Positions 35,209 to 44,940 of a stretch of DNA of 64,000 nucleotides are shown piece by piece (the stretch's first letter is position 1; the number at the start of each line of letters is the position of its first letter). The translations under genes and the position numbers were made by a program. The DNA comes from DATNPX01 sp036702975 (GTDB taxonomy: Bacteria; Cyanobacteriota; Vampirovibrionia; Obscuribacterales; Obscuribacteraceae). Below the pieces are notes generated by a model, which worked only from the letters and a program-made list of their open reading frames with translations, was not told the DNA's origin and did no database searches. The stretch covers positions 1-64,000 of the forward strand of contig DATNPX010000043.1 in assembly GCA_036702975.1 (NCBI GenBank), read 5' to 3'.

Positions 35209-36930
35209 ATGTCTATCTCTCTTCTCGCCAGCATCAACACCAGACTTCGAATCAATAAAATTCGATGGCTTATAGGTGCAGCTTTCATGGCAGCGGCATC
35301 CCCGGCGCCGGCAGCGGTTGAATCATATGACCAGAGCAAGGCGGTAACAGAAGCCACGGATCGCATCAAGACTCACATCCCCGTAAAAAGCGAAAAAAAG
35401 ACACCTCGCTACTTCCAAGAGGTCCAACGATCGCAGTCGCTTCAACCGATCGGTTTGCTACCTGTGACGCCGGTCGAACCGATACCGCCGGTCCAAGCTT
35501 TGAGCGGGCAGATCAAACCAGACGATGAACAGGCCTTTGTTCCTTTGAACAGACCAACCTTGAAAGCTTTGATTACAGTGCAAGAGAGCCTTAATCCATT
35601 CGCGATGGACGCTGCATATAGTGAGCGCATCAGTCTTACAGAGACGCTCAATCGTGCACTATCGCACAATCTTGCCATTGAGAGCGATTTTGCCGGTTAC
35701 CGCAGTCAAAAATATGCGTACCTCGCCGCCACTTCCAAATTCCTTCCGGATCTAACAAGCGGTTACAATCTGATTGGATTGCACGGTAGTTTGCCTGGTT
35801 CAATACTGGGCGGTGCCAGCTCGAATTCCAGCTCTACAGCCTCATCCACCAACATCAAGCTGCCCTCGCATCTTCAACTTTTGCAAGCAGGATTCAACCA
35901 CCACCTTTATCAGGGTGGCAAAATATTGTTCGCTTCGCTGGAGCAAAAGCATCGCTTAAGAGCTTCCAGGGCTGAGCTAAAAGCTAGTATCAACGATGTG
36001 TTGCTGGAGTCAGCGAAGCGTTACTACAACCTGGTATTGAACGAAGCATTGCTCGAAATTCGCAGCCGGGCTGTGGAAATATCGGCCGAGCAGCTGCGAC
36101 TAAACGTCGTGCAGGAGAAAGCCGGCACGGCCACGGGATTGGACGTACTGCAGTCGCAAGCACAACTAGCGAGCGATGAACAAAACCTGGTCGACCAGCA
36201 AAGCACGAGAAGACAGTCTGCGATTCAGTTAGCGGCGACCTTGAACTCAAGCTTCGACCAGGATCTCACGGCTGCAGACAATAATCTGCGCAAAAAGCGC
36301 TTGATACCTCGCCACGTTTCACTCAACCAACTGTTGAATGTAGCGATAGACAATAGACCTGAGCTCAAGCGCTATGAAGAGCTGCGGCTGGCGGCCAAAA
36401 GAGCAATCGTGGTGGCTGCCGCACCGCTGCACCCTCAGGTCGATCTTGGCGGGACTGTATACGGGGTCGGTGCAGCTCATTCGCCAACGAGCAGCATTTA
36501 TCTGTTGAACTTCTCAGTGAACTGGACGCTCGGGAGTCTTGGCACGACCGACCTGGCTAATATCCAGCAGGCCCGCTGGCAGGCAAGACAAGCGTCGGTG
36601 CAAGCCAAGCAGTCATTTCAAGACGTCTTCGTGCAAGTGCGCACCGCCTACGACCAGAGTCTGGCCGCAGACAAGCGTATTGAGTCTGCAAGCACTCAGA
36701 TCCTGGCAGCGGAAGAGGAGCTCCGCATCGCCCAGAAGCGCATGCAAAATGGCCTTGGCTTGAATTTAGATGTATTAAATGCACAGCGCGACAGGACCCA
36801 AGCAAGTATTAACAAGGCGCAGGCAATCGTAGATTTCAATATTGCCCAAGCCCAGCTGTGTCACGATATTGGAGTCATTTCAACGACTGCACTTACCGAA
36901 GGGGCGCCGATCCAACCGCAGGGCGGCTAA
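35209..36930 (+). CDS. TolC-family outer membrane efflux protein
   Basis: 573 aa. A short signal peptide ends near residue 36 (PAPAAVES). Two repeats of the outer-membrane efflux fold are seen: the first from about 145 (SLTETLNRALSHNLAIES) and the second from about 370 (SLNQLLNVAIDNRPEL), both with long heptad helices and a conserved GTATGLDVLQSQAQL / GLGLNLDVLNAQRDR turn. A Ser-rich loop (about 200-220) may be extracellular. It forms the exit duct for the DHA2 pump and proves a double-membrane cell. A 140-residue Pro-rich N-terminal part precedes the fold, longer than usual. Confidence 0.9.
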   Translation: MSISLLASINTRLRINKIRWLIGAAFMAAASPAPAAVESYDQSKAVTEATDRIKTHIPVKSEKKTPRYFQEVQRSQSLQPIGLLPVTPVEPIPPVQALSGQIKPDDEQAFVPLNRPTLKALITVQESLNPFAMDAAYSERISLTETLNRALSHNLAIESDFAGYRSQKYAYLAATSKFLPDLTSGYNLIGLHGSLPGSILGGASSNSSSTASSTNIKLPSHLQLLQAGFNHHLYQGGKILFASLEQKHRLRASRAELKASINDVLLESAKRYYNLVLNEALLEIRSRAVEISAEQLRLNVVQEKAGTATGLDVLQSQAQLASDEQNLVDQQSTRRQSAIQLAATLNSSFDQDLTAADNNLRKKRLIPRHVSLNQLLNVAIDNRPELKRYEELRLAAKRAIVVAAAPLHPQVDLGGTVYGVGAAHSPTSSIYLLNFSVNWTLGSLGTTDLANIQQARWQARQASVQAKQSFQDVFVQVRTAYDQSLAADKRIESASTQILAAEEELRIAQKRMQNGLGLNLDVLNAQRDRTQASINKAQAIVDFNIAQAQLCHDIGVISTTALTEGAPIQPQGG

Positions 36931-36945
36931 GATCGTCTCAAGAAT

Positions 36946-36974
36946 ATTTGACTGAACCTTCGAAATGGTCAACA
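36946..36974 (+). promoter_or_regulatory. TetR operator copy 3 overlapping the tetR promoter
   Basis: Third copy of TTGACT-N12-TGGTCAA. TTGACT at 36948-36953, 17-bp spacer, AACAAT at 36971-36976. The regulator gene starts 24 bp later, so autoregulation is likely. Confidence 0.72.
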
Positions 36975-36999
36975 ATATGGTGAGGAACCGGGGAGAGCC

Positions 37000-37614
37000 A
37001 TGGCCAGACCAAAAGTTGATATCAACAGAGCCCAAAACATAATCGAAGCAGCGGATGAACTCTTTGCTCGTTATGGATATGAGCGGACGAGCATGGATGA
37101 TATCGCGCGGCACTTGGGTATCGGCAAGGGTTCGATTTATCTAGAATTCCGCACGAAAGAAGAGATTCTTTTTCGCATACTATCGCGGCATGCAGAATCC
37201 CTGCAAAATGACTTGAGGCTGCGTATGCTCGATGAGAATGCCTCTCCGCTGGAAACACTGCGAGACAGCTTCGTTACAGGCAGTGTTGATTGCTACGATC
37301 GAGTTACAAGAGATATTCACACACCAGAAACTTTTTTACATACCTCTATCACCATGAAAAAACATTTTGCCGAGTTTTTCGTCACTCGGCGCAAAATGAT
37401 CCTAGAGCTTTTACGCAAGGCCGCCAATGCGGGAGAGATCCGCCGGGATAAGGCTAATGAGAAAGTCGCGCTGGCTTTGATGATGGGGACGTCGGCGCTG
37501 TATCCGCCTTATTTGGATAACTATTCGGAAACTGTAACGATTAACAGCCGCGAAGACTTGATTAAGATGGCACCGCTGCTCGTCGACCTACTCATCGCAG
37601 GACTGAAAAGCTAG
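37000..37614 (+). CDS. TetR-family transcriptional regulator of the efflux cluster
   Basis: 204 aa; GGGGAGAG before the ATG. The N-terminal helix-turn-helix is typical (AADELFARYGYERTSMDDIARHLGIGKGSIYLEF, residues about 16-52), followed by an all-helical ligand domain. It closes the efflux cluster. The three shared operators at 32005, 33726 and 36946 each cover a promoter, so it should repress the transporter, the HlyD/TolC operon and itself until a ligand is bound. Confidence 0.93.
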   Translation: MARPKVDINRAQNIIEAADELFARYGYERTSMDDIARHLGIGKGSIYLEFRTKEEILFRILSRHAESLQNDLRLRMLDENASPLETLRDSFVTGSVDCYDRVTRDIHTPETFLHTSITMKKHFAEFFVTRRKMILELLRKAANAGEIRRDKANEKVALALMMGTSALYPPYLDNYSETVTINSREDLIKMAPLLVDLLIAGLKS

Positions 37615-37784
37615 GTCATGAATGTTGCGGAGACATCAAACCAATGAAGAACCAGTCTGCGTCCTTTTCGCTTTAGATGCTGTTCTAGGCAATAATGCGT
37701 TAGTTGAGTGGCCCTCAATGGCTTTTGGCTGTCACGCCGGTACAGTCCGCGATATGATCTACGGACTTTCTTGGGAGCGTGCAG

Positions 37785-38588
37785 ATGTTGATAAGAGTAT
37801 GCCTGGCCGGTATTTCAGGGTGGACCGGTAAATCAGTTGCCGAAGGTGTGCTTCAGTCGAGCGACCTGGAATTGGTCTCCGCTGTAGCTCGCAAGTCTGC
37901 AGGCCAGGATGTCGGTTCGGTCTTGGGAGTCGCCACGACAGGCGTCAAGGTCTCGGCGACTTTAGACGAGGCGCTTTCTACTCCGGCTGATGTTCTTATC
38001 GACTACACAAGCGCGACCGCTGTGAAATCTCATGTCTGGAGCGCGCTCGCAAAGAAAATGTCTGTCGTTGTCGGCAGTTCCGGCTTGACCGCCGACGACT
38101 ATGCACAGATTGAAGCTGAGGCTAAACGGCAAGGAGTGGGTGTCATCGCCTGTGGTAATTTCGCAATCACTGCTGCGTTGGCAAAGCACTTCGCCGTGCT
38201 TGCAGCCAAGTATGTTCCGCATTTTGAAATCATTGACTATGCGCACGAGCACAAACCCGATGCTCCAAGCGGCACGGGTCGTGAGTTGGCAGAGGCTATC
38301 GCGCACGTGCAGAAGAATCAAGTTGGGCACCCAATCGACCAGATAGTTGGTTCGAAAGAGGCTCGGGGTGCTCAGATCGACGGTACTCCCGTGCACTCTG
38401 TTCGTTTGCCGAGTTTCCATTTTGGTTTTGAGACAATTTTTGGCTTGCCTGATGAACGACTGCGAATCCAGCATGAAGCCGGCGCTGGAGCTGGTCCTTA
38501 TGTGGCTGGAACGCTTCTTGCCGTGCGCAAGGTGCAGTCAATAAAAGGACTAATTAGAGGCATGGATACTCTTTTGTTTGGGAGCTGA
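37785..38588 (+). CDS. dapB: 4-hydroxy-tetrahydrodipicolinate reductase
   Basis: 267 aa from ATG 37785, with GGGAG seven bases upstream; a GTG six bases earlier is less likely. The NAD(P) site is GISGWTGKSV (about 10-18) and the DapB signature DAPSGTG is near 168-174, with the substrate Lys just before it. The usual E-HH-xxK is here YAHEHKPDAPSG, slightly altered. The enzyme makes tetrahydrodipicolinate for lysine and meso-diaminopimelate, acting in the cytosol. No other lysine gene is nearby; the sugar porter gene begins 6 bp later. Confidence 0.88.
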   Translation: MLIRVCLAGISGWTGKSVAEGVLQSSDLELVSAVARKSAGQDVGSVLGVATTGVKVSATLDEALSTPADVLIDYTSATAVKSHVWSALAKKMSVVVGSSGLTADDYAQIEAEAKRQGVGVIACGNFAITAALAKHFAVLAAKYVPHFEIIDYAHEHKPDAPSGTGRELAEAIAHVQKNQVGHPIDQIVGSKEARGAQIDGTPVHSVRLPSFHFGFETIFGLPDERLRIQHEAGAGAGPYVAGTLLAVRKVQSIKGLIRGMDTLLFGS

Positions 38589-38594
38589 ATCTGC

Positions 38595-39932
38595 ATGAGT
38601 GAGTCCAAATTCTCAGGCTATCTTTTGAAATGTGCAGTTGTCGGCGCTCTTGGTGGACTACTTTTCGGCTTCGACACTGCCGTCATATCTGGTTCCACGG
38701 CTACGCTTTCGCAAACATTCAACTTGTCTCCAGCAATGCTTGGTGGAACTGTTTCCAGCGCATTGTGGGGCACCGTAATTAGTGCCTTGACGGCGGGGCT
38801 GGTTGGTGAGCATATTGGTGCACGCGAAACCCTGCGTATTACTGCGTTTCTCTACGTTATATCTGCCATTGGATGCGCATGCGCCTGGAGTCTGCCTGCC
38901 TTAGTGGCATTTAGATTTATCGGTGGTTTAGGAATTGGTGGCTCGTCAGTCTTAGGACCCATCTATATCGCCGAGCTCGCTCCAGCCAGCTGGCGTGGAC
39001 GTTTGGTCGGCATGTTTCAAATCAACATTGTCGTCGGCATACTGCTCGCTTATTTTTCCAATTATCTGATCGGATTGCAGAACCTCGGTCTGAACGAGTG
39101 GCGATACCAGCTGGGCGTTTCTGGTGTGCCTGCGCTTCTCTTCCTTGTCATGCTCTTCGGCATTCCGCGCAGTCCGCGTTGGTTGGTCTCGAAAGGACAT
39201 ATCGACGAAGCACGCGCGGTACTATCGAAAACTTCACCGGCAAATGCAGAATCGGAGCTGAATGAAATTGTCACCGCAATTGGAGAGCAGCGTTCGGAAG
39301 AAGACGAGCCACTCTTTCGCATGAAATACAAACTTCCTATCATGCTTGCGCTAGCCATTGGGTGCTTTAACCAACTATCAGGCATCAATGCGATTCTGTA
39401 TTATCTCAACGATATCTTCTCCTACGCGGGTTTTAGTCGCGTTAGTGGTGGCATGCAGTCTGTCATCATCGGTGCCACCAATCTCATATTCACTCTGGTC
39501 GCCATGGCGGTGATCGATAAGGTCGGACGCAAAATGCTGTTGCTCATTGGTTCTGTGGGAATGAGCATATGCCTGTTATCAGTGGCTTCCATATTGCACG
39601 CACAACAGAACCTCGACCTGTTGGTGTGGTGCCTCGTTGCTTATATAGGCTTCTTTGCTTTCTCGCAAGGAGCCGTAATCTGGGTCTATATCAGCGAAAT
39701 ATTCCCAACCCGTGTTCGTGCAAAGGGGCAGAGTTTAGGCTGTTCCGCTCACTGGATTATGAATGCGTTGATTTCGTGCGTGTTTCCGATACTGGCACAA
39801 TCTTCAAAAGATATGCCGTTTTTCTTCTTTGCCTCAATGATGGTGTTGCAATTTTTCATCGTTCTCATGTTCTTTCCTGAGACGAAAGGCATTTCGCTGG
39901 AACAGATGGAGAAGCGACTAGTTAGGGTCTAA
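38595..39932 (+). CDS. MFS sugar porter (sugar:H+ symporter family)
   Basis: 445 aa with 12 hydrophobic helices. Sugar-porter signatures are clear: GGLLFGFDTAVISG (helix 1), RFIGGLGIGGSS, PRSPRWLVSKG after helix 6, QLSGINAILYYL in helix 7, and PETKGISLEQME at the end. It imports hexoses or related sugars, possibly glucose freed by the GH3 enzyme at 40866. The start lies 6 bp after dapB, whose last codons carry its ribosome site GGGAG, so they share a transcript. Confidence 0.92.
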   Translation: MSESKFSGYLLKCAVVGALGGLLFGFDTAVISGSTATLSQTFNLSPAMLGGTVSSALWGTVISALTAGLVGEHIGARETLRITAFLYVISAIGCACAWSLPALVAFRFIGGLGIGGSSVLGPIYIAELAPASWRGRLVGMFQINIVVGILLAYFSNYLIGLQNLGLNEWRYQLGVSGVPALLFLVMLFGIPRSPRWLVSKGHIDEARAVLSKTSPANAESELNEIVTAIGEQRSEEDEPLFRMKYKLPIMLALAIGCFNQLSGINAILYYLNDIFSYAGFSRVSGGMQSVIIGATNLIFTLVAMAVIDKVGRKMLLLIGSVGMSICLLSVASILHAQQNLDLLVWCLVAYIGFFAFSQGAVIWVYISEIFPTRVRAKGQSLGCSAHWIMNALISCVFPILAQSSKDMPFFFFASMMVLQFFIVLMFFPETKGISLEQMEKRLVRV

Positions 39933-39956
39933 AGCCGGTTGCACATTGAATGATTG

Positions 39957-40112
39957 TCAGTCGTCCAGGCTATGCTCGTCGACATGATCTTCGTGTTGAT
40001 GGTGCAAATGTCCGTCGTGTAGATAGTCGATGTGGTCTCCGTGTTTAACAGCCTCGTGACCGCAGCCGTCACCGTGTACGTGGTCGTGATTATCATGTTT
40101 TTTGCATTGCAT
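39957..40112 (-). CDS. His-rich small metal-binding protein
   Basis: 51 aa from ATG 40112, with AAGGAG seven to eight bases upstream. About a quarter of residues are His, with many Asp and two early Cys (MQCKKHDNHDHVHGDGCG). It should bind Zn, Ni, Co or Cu in the cytosol. The ribosome site directly follows the stop of the MerC gene, so they are translated from one mRNA. It has no membrane segment. A metal buffer or chaperone for the MerC protein is inferred. Confidence 0.72.
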   Translation of the reverse strand: MQCKKHDNHDHVHGDGCGHEAVKHGDHIDYLHDGHLHHQHEDHVDEHSLDD

Positions 40113-40125
40113 AGTCGGATCTCCT

Positions 40126-40638
40126 TTATGTTGTAGCTTGGATTGCAGGAAGTGTGGCAACAAGTTTCATATGTTTTCTATTGAGAAGATGGGCTGTGAT
40201 CACCAGAACATTTCCAAGCGAAATGATTGGAAACTCAGCAGCTTCGCCCAGGACAGATTCAGCATAAAAGGTGGCAAACATCACAAGCGAAATGCCCACA
40301 AACATCGTGGCGACGATGATTTTATTGCCGTGACGCCGGTATCCCGGAATTATGGCGATGAAACAGCAGAAAATGACGAATCCGGCCAACATTGCATGTG
40401 TGGCGTCATGCTGAACTAAGTGTCGAACTCCAATCATGGAAAGACCAGTAATGATAAATGGCATCAGAATGCAATGCACCGCACATAAGGATGAGGCTCC
40501 GACTCCTAGAAAGTCGATGTGCTTAAGTAGTGGTGCAATCCAGTCGGGCGCGTGAGAACAGCCGTGCTCATGGTGGTTTTCATTTGTATTAATTGGACAT
40601 GAGTTGGACGACAAAGGAAGGGGTGATTCGTCATTCAT
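40126..40638 (-). CDS. MerC-domain membrane protein
   Basis: 170 aa from ATG 40638, with GGAG 11 bases upstream. A His-rich cytosolic N-terminus (NENHHEHGCSH) precedes four hydrophobic helices. The MerC signature is in helix 1: DFLGVGASSLCAVHCILMP, whose Cys and His handle metal. MerC proteins import mercury or other soft metals; MerC genes outside mer operons are common and are often Zn-linked. No merA or merR is present. It is followed by the His-rich peptide gene. Confidence 0.82.
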   Translation of the reverse strand: MNDESPLPLSSNSCPINTNENHHEHGCSHAPDWIAPLLKHIDFLGVGASSLCAVHCILMPFIITGLSMIGVRHLVQHDATHAMLAGFVIFCCFIAIIPGYRRHGNKIIVATMFVGISLVMFATFYAESVLGEAAEFPIISLGNVLVITAHLLNRKHMKLVATLPAIQATT

Positions 40639-40865
40639 AGTAAGGCACTCCAAAGAGACCGCCAAGAAGCGGTCGAAAAGCCATATGTGCAGATACATTA
40701 CATCGATTTCAAGTGATGAAAAATGGGGAATACCCTAATGATCCTGATCGGAATAAATGCCGCAGATGATTTCCTTGCACCAGATGCGGTTTATCGAAAT
40801 GCGTCACAAGGCAATGAGCAAATCTGCCTAGACGAAACGGAATGAACGCTATCAACGCCTGAATG

Positions 40866-43196
40866 CTATTGCAAGAGGCTGAACTTGGCCGCTTTAACGT
40901 TGGCGCTGTCTGGACCGCAGAACACTTGAAACTCTCCTGGCTCAGTCACAAAGTCGAGATTTGCGTTGTAGAAACGCAGATCGTCCGACGAGATTTTGAA
41001 CGCGATGGTTCTTTGTTCTCCTGGTTGTAACTCGACCTTTTCGAATCCCTTCAGCTCTTTCACAGGTCTAGTGATGCTGCCAACCAGATCACGAATATAG
41101 AGCTGCATCGTTTCGACGCCCGCTCGCTTACCGATGTTCTTGACGGTGGTTGAGACCGTCAAAGTTTCGCCCGGCTTGAGCGAGCTGTTGCTTAACGTTA
41201 CCGGTCCATATTCAAATTCTGTATAGCTCAACCCGTAACCGAAGGGAAAAAGTGGAGTATTTGACACGTCCAAATATTTGGATCTGTACTTTTCCTTTTC
41301 CTCGAATGGTCGCCCAGTATTCTTAGCGTTGTAATAAATCGGGATCTGGCCAACGTTGCGAGGAAAGGACATTGTCAGTTTCCCTGATGGATTGGCGTCA
41401 CCAAATAAGGTGTCTACTATGGCGGCACCGGCATTGGTGCCACCAAACCATGTCTCCAATATACTATCCGCAATCGTGTTTTCATGATGAAGGACGAGTG
41501 GGCGACCATTCATCAAGACAAGCACGAGCGGCTTGCCTGTGGACTTCAGAGCATTCAACAGAGCCACTTGCTGCTCAAACAAACCTATATCGCTGCGAGA
41601 GGCTGCTTCGCCGGTTAACGAACATGGCTCGCCGAGTACGGCAACCACAATATCTGATTGTCCTGCCGTTGCTACAGCTTCCTTCAGAAGCTCGTCCGCT
41701 GACTTCGAGTCTTGACTCAATTCGGCCCCATTTATGTTGAGCTTGTCTATCAACGCTTTATCGTCAATAAGATTGCAACCTTTGGCATAGAGGAACTTGT
41801 CTACACCATATTTGGTGTCAAGCGCTTGCCAGATGTTTACCGACTTGTGCCAGTCGCCAGCGCCGCTCCAGCTGCCTATGAGGTTTCTCTGGTCTTTTAC
41901 AAGAGGTCCTATAAATGCGATCTTTCTCTTTGGATTGAGCGGCAGAACCTGGTTGGCATTTTTCAAGAGAACAAAGCTTTTGACCGCCGCTTCTTTGCTC
42001 AATGCGAGCTTATCCGCACTCATGATCTGCTTTTGGCTGTGCTCGTCGCTGACAAACCTGTACGGATTGTCGAAGAGTCCAAGTTTGTATTTGATTTCTA
42101 AAATACGACGGCAAGCGGCGTCAATTTGAGCCGGCGACACCTTGCCAGATTTTACGAGGGCTGGCCCTTCCTTTGTGAATAGCTCGCTCACCATGTCCAT
42201 GTCGACGCCGGCGTTCATCGATAACTCGGTGACCTTGCTCTCATCGCCGACACCGTGATGGATCATTTCACTCACAGCAGTGTAGTCAGTGGCGATAATC
42301 CCTTTAAAGCCCCAACTTTTGCGGAGGAGCTCGTCCATTAACCATTTATTTCCGGTGGCAGGAACACCGTTTATTTCGTTGAAAGATGTCATTACTGAGT
42401 CGACACCGGCTTCTACTGCCGCTTTGTACGGTGGCAAATAGTCGTTGTACATTTTTACCAGGCTCATATCAACGGTGTTGTAGTCGCGGCCGGCTTCGGC
42501 TGCACCATAGAGCGCAAAGTGTTTGACACAAGCCATGAGGGTATCCGGCGTTTTGTAGCTAGCCCCCTGATATCCGCGGACGGTGGCTTTTGCCAGCAAG
42601 CTGCCAAGATAGGGATCTTCACCGGAGCCTTCCATAACCCGACCCCAGCGTGGGTCGCGGGCGATGTCCACCATCGGCGAAAATGCCCAATTCAAGCCGT
42701 CGGCGGTGGCTTCAACGGCTGCTGCTCGGGCAGTCCTTTCTACGAGTAGGGGGTCCCACGAACATGACAATCCCAGGTTTATCGGGAAAATTGTTTTATG
42801 ACCGTGGATAACGTCATAACCAAATAAAAGCGGAATCTTCAACCGCGATTTTGTAACGGCAAGCTCTTGCAGCTTACGAACTGCGACAGGAGTGAATATG
42901 TTGAATACTCCGCCGACTAATCCTTTTTTGATTTTTTCATCAACATCTTGACTGACGATCGGACCGGTGACGTCGAAACCAACAGACAGCAAATTCATCT
43001 GCCCGATTTTCTCTTCCAGCGTCATTTCGCTCATTAGGGCATCGATGAAAGCTGTTTCAACTTGCTTATCTGGCTTGTTGAAAATGTTTTTGGCTGCCAC
43101 CGTTTCAGGTGTTTTTATCATCGTTTCCTCGCTTGCATGCGCAGTCAAAGCAAACATCTGCGTGGCTGTCAGAAATACGGGTAACCATTTTTTCAT
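40866..43196 (-). CDS. bglX: secreted glycoside hydrolase family 3 beta-glucosidase
   Basis: 776 aa from ATG 43196 (AGGAG ten bases upstream), starting with a signal peptide MKKWLPVFLTATQMFALTAHA. Full BglX layout: N-terminal barrel with FGYDVIHGHKTIFP, KHF at 225-227 and the nucleophile Asp304 in ATDYTAV; the second domain with VVAVLGEPCSLTGEAASRSD; and a C-terminal fibronectin-III-like domain (VSTTVKNIGKRAGVETMQLYI). It releases glucose from beta-linked oligosaccharides in the periplasm or outside. It complements the GH5 enzyme and the sugar porter in this window. Confidence 0.93.
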   Translation of the reverse strand: MKKWLPVFLTATQMFALTAHASEETMIKTPETVAAKNIFNKPDKQVETAFIDALMSEMTLEEKIGQMNLLSVGFDVTGPIVSQDVDEKIKKGLVGGVFNIFTPVAVRKLQELAVTKSRLKIPLLFGYDVIHGHKTIFPINLGLSCSWDPLLVERTARAAAVEATADGLNWAFSPMVDIARDPRWGRVMEGSGEDPYLGSLLAKATVRGYQGASYKTPDTLMACVKHFALYGAAEAGRDYNTVDMSLVKMYNDYLPPYKAAVEAGVDSVMTSFNEINGVPATGNKWLMDELLRKSWGFKGIIATDYTAVSEMIHHGVGDESKVTELSMNAGVDMDMVSELFTKEGPALVKSGKVSPAQIDAACRRILEIKYKLGLFDNPYRFVSDEHSQKQIMSADKLALSKEAAVKSFVLLKNANQVLPLNPKRKIAFIGPLVKDQRNLIGSWSGAGDWHKSVNIWQALDTKYGVDKFLYAKGCNLIDDKALIDKLNINGAELSQDSKSADELLKEAVATAGQSDIVVAVLGEPCSLTGEAASRSDIGLFEQQVALLNALKSTGKPLVLVLMNGRPLVLHHENTIADSILETWFGGTNAGAAIVDTLFGDANPSGKLTMSFPRNVGQIPIYYNAKNTGRPFEEKEKYRSKYLDVSNTPLFPFGYGLSYTEFEYGPVTLSNSSLKPGETLTVSTTVKNIGKRAGVETMQLYIRDLVGSITRPVKELKGFEKVELQPGEQRTIAFKISSDDLRFYNANLDFVTEPGEFQVFCGPDSANVKAAKFSLLQ

Positions 43197-43394
43197 GGTT
43201 CGAAGGCTCCTCTTGCTTGGAAACTCGCATAGCGCTTGATTGTAGACCAAGTAGTATCGCAGGCTTTCCGTCTAGGATCACATCAGCAGCAATCTTTTTT
43301 GTCATCGCGCTGCAAAGGATTTAAGTCTCCACCGTCCGCCGATTAATTAATTGATTGATTGATTGATACCAAATGCAATACTACAAAGCGGCTC

Positions 43395-44021
43395 TCATTC
43401 GTTCAAAAAATATTGCCCTGTCGACGGGTCCTTCCCCAGATTCCCCCAATCGTGCAATACCGTGATGGAAATAGGAATCGGCTTAGTCAGTCCGGGAATT
43501 GCGAGAGCTCCCCAGTTCACCAATACCGCAGGCGATATGGCTGCCTTAACGTCCAAAACTAGCAAGTATTGGCACGGTCCCCTCTTACTGTCCGGCAACC
43601 AATCAACCGGAATGGCACCCGGATTGTAAATGTCGATGGATCTATCCGTTGCACTGCTTGCGGAAATACGATTGATGGTGAGATGCAACCCTATGGAAGT
43701 TACTTGTACTCCGCCAATCTTTATGAGGCGCGTTCTCAAGGATGGATCGGCTTCAATAGTGCGTAGAGACTGTGTATATGTCTCGCACATGGCGAGAGTT
43801 CTGACATAAGTGTTGATCAATTCTTGAGCCATCATCCAGCGAATGGGAACGATCGCTAAATCTAGCAACGGCACAAAGATAAATGCGAACAAGAGAAACA
43901 ATGCTGCGCCAAATTCAGCCATCTGGCTGCCAAGGGTGCGATGTTTCAGGCGATGCCTAGAGTGCGCATCAACGCGCTGAAGCGAAACACCTCGATGATA
44001 TATTGTAAAAAGAGCACGCAT
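43395..44021 (-). CDS. TadE-like pilus-assembly protein
   Basis: 208 aa from ATG 44021; the start is not certain as no ribosome site is seen. The TadE signature lies at about 31-55: LGSQMAEFGAALFLLF followed by a hydrophobic helix. The outer part has a DxxxP-rich beta pattern and ends STGQYFLNE. It is divergent from the TadG-like gene, whose start lies only about 20 bp away. Confidence 0.65.
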   Translation of the reverse strand: MRALFTIYHRGVSLQRVDAHSRHRLKHRTLGSQMAEFGAALFLLFAFIFVPLLDLAIVPIRWMMAQELINTYVRTLAMCETYTQSLRTIEADPSLRTRLIKIGGVQVTSIGLHLTINRISASSATDRSIDIYNPGAIPVDWLPDSKRGPCQYLLVLDVKAAISPAVLVNWGALAIPGLTKPIPISITVLHDWGNLGKDPSTGQYFLNE

Positions 44022-44043
44022 TATGCATTGTATGATAACTGTG

Positions 44044-44940
44044 ATGATTCCTCGTCGCAACTCACAAGGTAACATGACCTATCTGATGGTCCTAACCATC
44101 GGTGTTTTAGTTTTGATTGTGCTGGGCGGTTTTGTATTCAACACAATGTTGAGTCGTCGTTCGCAAGCAGAGTATGCGGCCGATTCTCTGGCTTTGGCTC
44201 TTGCCACACAGATCAATTCCGGCAATCGAGTTGGTCAAATGAATAAGCTTCAAGAAGCCTCTCGAGAATTGGTGCTTGTATCGAGACAAAACGTCGATAA
44301 GTGCATCGACCGCAATGGATGTTTATCGGGACTGTGTAGCCAGCTATTGGAAGAATCTGTGTCTGGGCATGAGCTTCTTGAAAAAGAGCGAAAGAACGAA
44401 ATTGCAATAATTAGCGACGAGGTGAGTTCTTCGATCAAAGAATACAATCGCAAGGCACGAGAGCCGCGAAAATTCTTTTTTCTAGGATTTGAAATGCAGA
44501 ATCCTGAAATATTGCGCGTCGATCTTGGGCGAATTGCAGGAGTCAGTTCAAACGTCAGGGCACTAGACGCAATTCCGGAGCTTGCTGATCTTGATATTCG
44601 AAAATCATACGTCGACACAAAGAGCAAACTATACAAGGCTGATATCAATGCCAAGTTATCTCCGCCAGATGAAGACTTGGATTTCAATTTCTGTTCGCTG
44701 CCTGCTTTTGTCGGAACGACGGCTGCTCCTCCCCGAAACACGAACGCCGATATGTTCGTTTCATACGGAACGATCTTCGACGTCGAAAAACCTCAGATTG
44801 CGACCATAAAGCAAATACCAAGTGCGGTGCAAATCTATTGTCGTATGAATATGACTGCGCCGTGGGAAAGACAATCGACGAACGCTTTAGAACTGAGAGC
44901 TACTGGTAGCGCTAGTGGTGCATCGCCCGACTTCCAATGA
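44044..44940 (+). CDS. TadG-like membrane protein with N-terminal pilin-type helix
   Basis: 298 aa from ATG 44044. The N-terminus RRNSQGNMTYLMVLTIGVLVLIVLGG is a type-IV-pilin/TadG-like segment, followed by RRSQAEYAADSLALALATQ, the usual TadG pattern. The large outer part is helical, then ends in a beta-rich stretch with Cys residues. The last four bases overlap the next TadE gene (ATGA), so the two are coupled. Confidence 0.7.
   Translation: MIPRRNSQGNMTYLMVLTIGVLVLIVLGGFVFNTMLSRRSQAEYAADSLALALATQINSGNRVGQMNKLQEASRELVLVSRQNVDKCIDRNGCLSGLCSQLLEESVSGHELLEKERKNEIAIISDEVSSSIKEYNRKAREPRKFFFLGFEMQNPEILRVDLGRIAGVSSNVRALDAIPELADLDIRKSYVDTKSKLYKADINAKLSPPDEDLDFNFCSLPAFVGTTAAPPRNTNADMFVSYGTIFDVEKPQIATIKQIPSAVQIYCRMNMTAPWERQSTNALELRATGSASGASPDFQ

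Noticed and set aside
37622..37831. 69-residue plus-strand frame between tetR and dapB
   Set aside because: Overlaps the dapB start in another frame, has no family match and no good ribosome site.
43341..43370. TGAT/TAAT tetranucleotide run
   Set aside because: Only about four units; too short to call a functional repeat.
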